Assembly (NCBI GenBank): GCA_016946835.1
Contig: JACVTC010000022.1
Coordinates: 1,050,001-1,114,000 of the forward strand
DNA length: 64,000 nucleotides
Reading direction: 5' to 3'
Source of the DNA: Neocallimastix lanati (nom. inval.)
Lineage: Eukaryota; Neocallimastigomycota; Neocallimastigomycetes; Neocallimastigales; Neocallimastigaceae
The notes under the pieces are model-generated. The model ran no database searches. It had not been told where the DNA came from and saw only the letters and a list, made by a program, of their open reading frames with translations. The position numbers and the translations under genes were made by a program. The stretch's first letter is position 1; each line of letters opens with the position of its first letter. This document shows, one piece after another, positions 54,001 through 63,000 of the stretch.

Positions 54001-57000
54001 CCTCAGTTACAACATCAATTCCAATATCCACCTCAACCTCCAATACCAAATTTAACCAATTTATCACAACCCATACCAAATTTAACCAATTTATCACAAC
54101 CTAAACTAAATTTAACCAATTTATCACAACCAGTACCAAATTTAACCAATTTATCACAACCAGTACCAAATTTAACCAATTTATCACAATCAGTACCAAA
54201 TTTAACCAATTTATCACAATCAGTACCAAATTTAACCAATTTAACACAAGAACCCCCCAAAATTACTAATTTAACCCAACCAACACCAAATTTAATATCC
54301 CTATTACAAGTAGAAAATAAAATTTCAAATATATCAGAAAATTCATTGAAAATCCCACAACCTGTTCAATTCCAAAATGAGTTAATAGCTGAATCTCAAA
54401 ATCAAATGGAAGTAGTAACTCAAGAAGAATCAATCCAAACTAAAGCTAAGAATAGTAAAGAAGAAAAAATGGAAATTGATCAAGAAGAATTAGATAAAAC
54501 TAAAACTAAATCAAGCCAAATTAGATTAACAGAAAAGATTGAAATGGGTCCAGAAATCGAATTAGAAAAAGAAGTAATCAAAAAAACTAAGACTAAAACT
54601 GGACAAATGAATAAATCAGAAATCAAAGAATCTAAAGCTAAAACTGAACCAGTAAATAATTCTGAAACAAAACAAATTATAACAGAAATTAATCAAACCA
54701 AAACAAAGATTAAGCCAGTAAATGAATTCTTTGAGGAAAAAATTTCAAAACAAGATAAAATTATGGTTAAGCAAACCAAGTCTAAAGCTAATGTTGAAAA
54801 AACATCAGAAATTGAAACAGGAAAAGAAATGTCTCAACAAATAGAAATTAAAACCAAAAAGACAAAAATACAGAATAAAATTGCAAATGAAGAAGTCGAA
54901 CCCTATGAAGAAGAGATTTCAAGACAAAATGAGACTAAATTAAAACAAACCAAATCTGAACCTAAAATTGAAAAAGAACTGGAGGTTGAAACAGAAGAAG
55001 AGATAGCAAAACAAAATAAGATTAAGACCATGAAAACTGAAGCTAAGTCCAGGCCAATAGATAAAGATGAAGTAACATCTGAAGAAGAAATATCGAATCA
55101 AAGTAAGATTATAATGAATCAAACCAAATCTAAAGCAAAAATTGAAAAAGAACCAAAGGCTGAAACAAAAAAAGAAGAGGAAGAAGTAGCCAAGCAAAAC
55201 AAGACTAAAACTAAGAAAACTAAGGGTAAGTCTAAACTAACAGGTGAAAACGTTGAATCATCTGAAGAAGATATATCAAAACAAAGGAATAATATAGTAA
55301 AGCAAACCAAATCTAATTCTGAAGCTGAAAAAAATACTGAAATTGTAATAGAGGAAAAAGCCTTAAAACAAACAAAGACTAAAACTAAGCCAAAGACAAA
55401 TCAAAAAGATGATTCAAAGTTTAAATCATCCAGGAAAGAAACTTCAAAACAGGAAGGAATTGTAACAAAGAAAACTCAAGGTAAAAAAATAAAAGAAATA
55501 GATGTTGAACAAGCAGTTGATTCAAAACAACCCATAATTGTAACAAAGACAACAATAAATAAAACGATTGAAACAATGGATATTAAACCAGAAGTGATAG
55601 ATTCGAAACAAGTTCAAACTCAATCTAAGAGAATTAAACAAATCACAAATTTAAAATCTCAAAAGAAATCAGATTCCGAAAGTCTTTCACCAACTGTTGA
55701 AGAATTCCAACCAATATCTAAATTAAAGCGTACATACGAATCTTACTTAGGAGAAGAGTTGTTATCACCATCTAAATCACAAATTCAAGAAGATGTTCAA
55801 CATTTGACTAAGTTAAGGCGTGTATCCTTATATTCTAATGATGTACATGATGACTCTCAATTAAAATCAAAAATACAAATAAATGAGAAATTCCAACCAT
55901 TAAATGTATTAAAAGATCAATTAGAAGATAAGATTAATTTAAAACAAGAATCAAAGGTTGACAATTACTTAAAGGGTGAAGAGTTTAAATCTGTAAATGA
56001 TTTAAGACGTATTTTCCAACCTAATGGTGAATTACAAACATATAAATTTAAAATTAAGTCACCAAGAAAATCACCAAAAATAACCTTAAAGGCTAATTAT
56101 AATTTAAGACGTAATCAAATCCAATCTAAAATACACGAAGAATCGCAACCTCAATTTATTTTAAAGCATGTTTATAAGACTCAGTCTCAATCTATACCTC
56201 AAGATGGGTCTAAATTCCAATATTCTTTGAAACCAGATTTAGAAGAAATTAAACTTCAGAGAACAGAATCCGTTTCGAAAATCAAATCACAATTTGAAAA
56301 GGAACAAAATTCTGAAGTTAAGGAAGAATCCAAATATCAACCAGGTACAGAGTCTGTTTCAAAGATGAAATTACAATTTGAATATAAACCAGAAACAGAA
56401 CCAGAACTTATTCATTATGAATATAATTTAAGACGTCCAAATTCATCTCAAATACAATTTGAAGAAGGAATTCAAAGTGAATCTGTTATTGATGATAATG
56501 ATAATTTTGAATCTCAAAATAAAACTATTTCAAACATTAAATCTAAGTCAAAATATGAAAAGATTGAAATCCATTCTCAATATGATTTAAGGCAACCAGA
56601 ACAATCACCATCACAAACTGAAACTGAGAATAAGAAATCTGAAATGATCACAATAACAAAAACCACAGAAAAATCACAATCTGAGGATAAACCAAAGCAA
56701 TCAGAATTACAAAAGGTTGAAATTTATTCACAATATAACTTAAGAAGTAGACCTCAGTCTGAAATTGAAACAAAGACAGAAACTGAAGTTAAAAATAAAA
56801 CAGAAACCAAGGTCAAGGGTAAAGTTAAATCTAAATCACAGATTAAATCTGGATCGCAACAAAATGAAGTTACTTCTCATTATTATTTGAGGAGTAGAAA
56901 TCAATCACAAGAAGAATTAGAACAATCAAATCAAGAAGATATTATACTGAATGAAAATTCTATAGTAGAAGTAGAAGAATTTAAACCATTATCGGAGTTA

Positions 57001-60000
57001 AAGAAAGCATATCAAAATCAAACAATTTTGAAAAATTCAGAAGAATCCGAATCACGTTTACAAGGTGAGGAATTCCAATCTCTTACTAAGTTAAAAGAAA
57101 TGTACCAATCTAATGATAAATCGAAAGAAAATAAAGAAAAGACTAAGATTAGTTTACAAGGAGAAGAATTCAAATCTCTTTCCAAATTAAAGGATATGTA
57201 TCAATCAAATGAAAGATCAAAGGAAAGTCAAATCAAGACTAAAGTTGATTTACAAGGAGAAGAGTTCCAATCTCTTTCTAAATTAAAGGATATGTATCAA
57301 TCAAATGAAAAATCAAAGGAAAGTCAAATCAAGGCTAAAGTTGATTTGCAAGGAGAAGAATTCCAATCTCTTTCTAAGTTAAAAGATATGTATCATTCTA
57401 ATGATAAATCAAAGGAAAGTCAAATCAAGACTAAGATTGATTTACAAGGAGAAGAATTCCAATCTCTTTCTAAGTTAAAGGATATGTATCAATCTAATGA
57501 AAAATCAAAGAAGACTCCAATAAAAACTAAGATTGACATACAAGGTGATTTCCAATCATTGAAGAACTTAAAACGTAAATATGAGGAAACTTTAGTTGAA
57601 GATGAATCTAGTCATATTGAATCTAAAATAAAAATGCAAATTGAGTCTGAGTCAAAAGCAGAACCTGGATCGCAACAAGGTGAAATACAATCTCGTTATT
57701 ATTTAAGACGTCCATATCGTAATTTAGTATCTTTACAAGAACAAGCTCAAACAGAATCTGAACAAGTGTCAGCAAATGATAGTACTTATATGGATGAAGA
57801 TTTTCAACCATTATCGGATTTGAAACATACATACCAAATCCAAGCAATTTCGAAATCTCCGTTAAAATCAAAAATTAATTTACAAGATGAAGAATTCCAA
57901 CCATTACATAAAATAAGACGTATTTATCAACAACATAAAAATGCAGTACAAGATGTTTCCCAAGCAAGAAAATTCAAATTTGAAGTTAAAATTCCATATC
58001 AAAACAGATTGCAACGTCCATCAAATAAAAAATATTCCAAAATACCTGGAGATTCTTTATACTATTCTTTAAGACATGTCAGTTATTCCCAACCAATATC
58101 AAAAGAAAAGTCTCAAATTCAATTTAACTTTAAATCAAGTGAACAAAATAAATCAAAAGATATTGAAGAAACTAAAACTCACTATAATTTAAGATCTGCT
58201 AAGAGACATCAACAGAAATTAAATGAAGAAACTATAATTGTAAATAACTTAGATCTCATAAAATCAAAAAAAGAAGAAGAAATAGAAGAAACTAGAATTC
58301 AGAATTTAAAATCAACTAAACAAAAGCAAACTGAAGAAGTTGAAGAAACTAAAATTCAGAATTTAAAACCAATTGAACAAAAACAAACTGACAAAGTTGA
58401 AGAAACTATAATTCAATATGATTTAAGACCAATTAAAAAGACCCGTACCAAGTTAACTGAAGAAACTAGAACTGAATATAATTTAAAACCAACTGAAAAA
58501 TCACAATCAGAGAAAACTGAGGAAATGAGAGTTGAGTACAGGTTAAATCCTATTGAACAAGAGCAAACAGGAGTTGAAGAAACAAAAATTCAATATAATT
58601 TAAAACCTACTGAACTAATGCAAACAGAAAAGGTTGAAGAAACAAAAATTCGATATAATTTAAGACCAACTAAACCAAAGCACATAGAAGAAGTTGAAGA
58701 AACTAGAATCCAATATAATTTAAGACCAACTGAACCAAAGCACACAGAAGAAGTTGAAGAAACAAAAATTCAATATAATTTAAGACCTATTGAACCAAAG
58801 CACACAGAAAAGGTTGAAGAAACAAAAATCCAATATAATTTAAGACCAACTGAACCAAAGCATACAGAAAAGGTTGAAGAAACAAAAATTCAATATAATT
58901 TAAAACCTACTGAACTAATGCAAACAGAAGAAGTTGAAGAAACAAAAATTCAATATAATTTAAAACCTACTGAACTAATGCAAACAGAAAAGGTTGAAGA
59001 AACAAAAATTAAATATAATTTAAGACCAACTGAACCAAAGCATACAGAAAAGGTTGAAGAAACAAAAATCCAATATAATTTAAGACCAACTGAACCAAAG
59101 TACACAGAAAAGGTTGAAGAAACTAGAATTCAATATAATTTAAGACCAACTGAACCAAAGCACACAGAAGAAATTGAAGAAACAAAAATTCAGTATAATT
59201 TAAGACCTACTGAACCAAAGCAAATAGAAGAGGTTGAAGAAACAAAAATTCAATATAATTTAAGACCAACTGAACCAAAGCAAACAAAGGAAGATGAAGA
59301 AACTAGAATTCAATATAGTTTAAAACCTACTGAACCAAAGCATACAGAAAAGGTTGAAGAAACTAGAATTCAATATAATTTAAGACCAACTGAACCAAAG
59401 CACACAGAAGAGGTTGAAGAAACTAGAATTCAATATAATTTAAGACCTACTGAACCAAAGCACACGGAAAAGGTTGAAGAAACAAAAATTCAATATAATT
59501 TAAAACCTACTGAACTAATGCAAACAGAAGAAGTTGAAGAAACAAAAATTCAATATAATTTAAAACCTACTGAACCAAAACACACAGAAGAGATTGAAGA
59601 AACTAGAATTCAATATAATTTAAGACCAACTGAACCAAAGCAAATAGAAGAGGTTGAAGAAACAAAAATTCAATATAATTTAAGACCAACTGAACCAAAG
59701 CAAACGAAAGAAGATGAAGAAACTAGAATTCAATATAGTTTAAAACATGTTGAACAGAATAAATCAAAATTACCAGAAGAAGAATTTAAGATTCATTATA
59801 ATTTAAAATATGTTGATCAATCAAAACCTAGATTATCAGAAGAAAATGAAACACCTATTCAACATATTTCAAATAATATTGAACAATCAAAAATTCAATT
59901 TCATGCTGAACCAACTATTAATCATGTATATCCACAATTTGAAAGGGAATCTAAGAATAAATATGCTGAAAAACGTATTTATTCTGATTTACAAGAGGAT

Positions 60001-63000
60001 TCTCAACCAAAAATTAAGCTTCAAAAAATTGAAAGTCCATTAAAGAATAAATTACAACCAAAAGATGAAGTTCAATCAGAAGCAAAATCAAAATCACCAA
60101 AAATTGAAATTCATTCTCAATATAATTTAAGACATCCATATAAATCACAACCTCAATCTGGTTCTGAAATTCAAAATAAATTAAAAATTAAACCAAGTCA
60201 ACAATTGGAATCTGAAACTGAATCAAATGTTGAATTAGAATCCCAAGAAAAATTTAAAGTTAAATCTCAAACTCAGAATAAAACAAAATCACCAAAAATT
60301 GAAGTACGTTCTAAATATAATTTAAGAAGACCATATCAAATTCAAGCTGAGAAACAAAAACAATCAGAATCTAAATTTGAATTGAATGTGAATAATCAAT
60401 CTAATCAAAAACTTTTAAATGAAACATATAATAAAATGAAATGTAAATCTCCATCTAAAACTAAATCCGAATCTGAGTCAAATACAATAGTTAATGTTGA
60501 AATTCAATCTCAACCTAAATTACAAGAACATATTAATGTTAAAGATACATTATATCCTGAATGTCAATACATACATAAATTACAAGAAAGTTCTAATGTT
60601 AAATCTAAACCACAGAAAGACGTAAGTTCCTCCTTTGTATATCAAACTCAAACTGATATTCAATCTCAGTCAAAACCATTATATGAAAATAAGAAAAATT
60701 TTATAATCCAGAATATATCAAAAATACAACCAGAATTAAAATTTAATGATGAATTAGAAAATGAATATCATACCTATACAGAATCTGAAACTGATACTAA
60801 TATTAATGTTGATTTAAAAACACATAACGAAACCCAAGATCATTCTCAAAATGAGAATAATAATGAAGAAAATGATCAAGAAATGGATATTGATATTAAA
60901 CAAGAATCATTATCTAAGCAAATATATAAGTTCCATGGTCAACCAACGTCAGAACCACAATCTCAACAGATTAAGCCTAAACGTGTATTTAAATTTGAAA
61001 CACAAAGTAAATCAAATTCTAAACAATTCCAACAATCAGAATCAATAGAAAATCAACCAAATTCTGTTGTTAAATCACAAACTCAAGGTAAAAGAATTTA
61101 TCAATTTCAATCACAATCACAAAAGCAAAATCAATTAAGGTCAAAACGTGTATTTAGGTTTGAACATCAAAATAAGCAACCATCAAAGTTAGAGTATAAG
61201 CAATCACAACTTGAAAGTGAAATGGAAATTGATTCTAAATCACCAACACAATCAAAACATATACATAAATTACAATCTCAATCTAAACCTCAAAATCAGA
61301 ATCAATCTGATATGGAAGTTGAAAATCACTATGAATTTAAACCTAATTCTGAAACTGAATTTAAATATAAAAATGAATCTGAACATGCATTAGGATATGG
61401 AAATGAATCTAATATTCAACAATTTGAAGATAAAATTGAAGAAAAATTATATTCAAAATCGGCATCAGAAACAGAAACAGAAACAGAATCAAAACAAGAA
61501 CAAGAACAAGAAATTAAAAATGCATTAGGATATGGAAATGAATCTAATATTCAACAATTTGAAGATAAAATTGAAGAAAAGTTATATTCAAAATCAGCAT
61601 CAGAAACAGAAACAGAAACAGAATCAAAACAAGAACAAGAACAAGAAATTAAAACACAAAATCAAACACCATCTAAGGGAATATTTAGATTCTTTACACA
61701 TAGTAAGCCAGAAGTTCAAAACCAATTAGAAATGGAAGTTAATGAATCAGAAAAAGAAATCAAATATCATTCACAGTCTGAATTAGAGTCAGAGTTTGAG
61801 CCAGAATCAGAAAAAGAAAAAGATCAAGAGCATGAGATTAAACATAAATTAGTAACTCCATCTAAAGGAATATTTAGATTCTTTATACATAATAAACCAG
61901 AAATTCAAAGTCAATCAGAAATGGAAATTAATGAGTCAGAACCTGAGGATGAAACTGGATTGGACTATGATAAAGAAATCAAATCATATTCTCAAAGTGA
62001 ATCAGAATATGAATCAGTATCAGATCAAGAAAAACTTTATGAAATAAATCCTCAGCAACAAACTCCATCAAAAAATATATTTAGATTCTTTACTCGTAAT
62101 AGACCAGAGACTCAACATCATATTGAATCAGTTTCTCAATCTGAATATGAATCCAAATCAGATATTGAATCATATCAAGAACATGAAATGAAAGTACAAT
62201 CCGAAATTTCTGAACAGCATTCAAATATAGAAATTCAATTAAAGCCAGGATTGGAACCTAAGAATGAATCAGAAAGTAAATATTTGCTTAAATCTAAAAC
62301 TTTGATTGAACCAAAAATTCAACAATCAAAGGTCGAAGTTGGAAATAATCAACAATCATCATTGAAATTAGAAAATAAAGAACAATCTCAAATTAAATCT
62401 AAACCTTACTTTGAATTCCAAGGTCATTCTCATTCTCAATCTCAATCTCAATCTCAACCTGAATATAAATTCGAATTTGAATATAAACCGTTATCTGTCT
62501 CTAATAATAAAAGTAATTTATATCCTGATATTGAAGAAGAATTCCAAGCGCAATTTACTCCAAAAAAATTGACTGAAAATCAATATGAATCTAGTCCTAA
62601 ATATGAGTTCCAAATTCAACCAGAGTTAGAAATAAAAGGATCACACCAATCTGAACAAAATATTAATCGTAATTCCTATGATAAAGCTAAATCAAAATTA
62701 AGAACTTTTTCTACTTTCTTATTTAGAGGAAAAAAACAGAAACAACCAGAAGTCAAAAACCAACAAATAGAATCAGAATCCCAATCTGAATTAGATATTA
62801 AATATCAACAACCATCAATATCTAATGCCCAATATAGATTCCAAAATCAAAAAGACCATATAATTGATAATCAAACTGAACAGTCTTCTAATATGGATAT
62901 TGAAAATCAATCTCATTTAAAAAGAGAATTTCAATCTGAAATGGATATAACAAGTGATATTCAAAATAAGCAACAATTAAGAATTAATTCGAAAAATAAA

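Noticed and set aside
54033-54260. Minus-strand Cys-Asp-Lys-Leu-Val-Lys-Phe-Gly repeat protein
   Set aside because: Antisense shadow of the NLTNLSQP repeats. The plus frame is open for kilobases on both sides.
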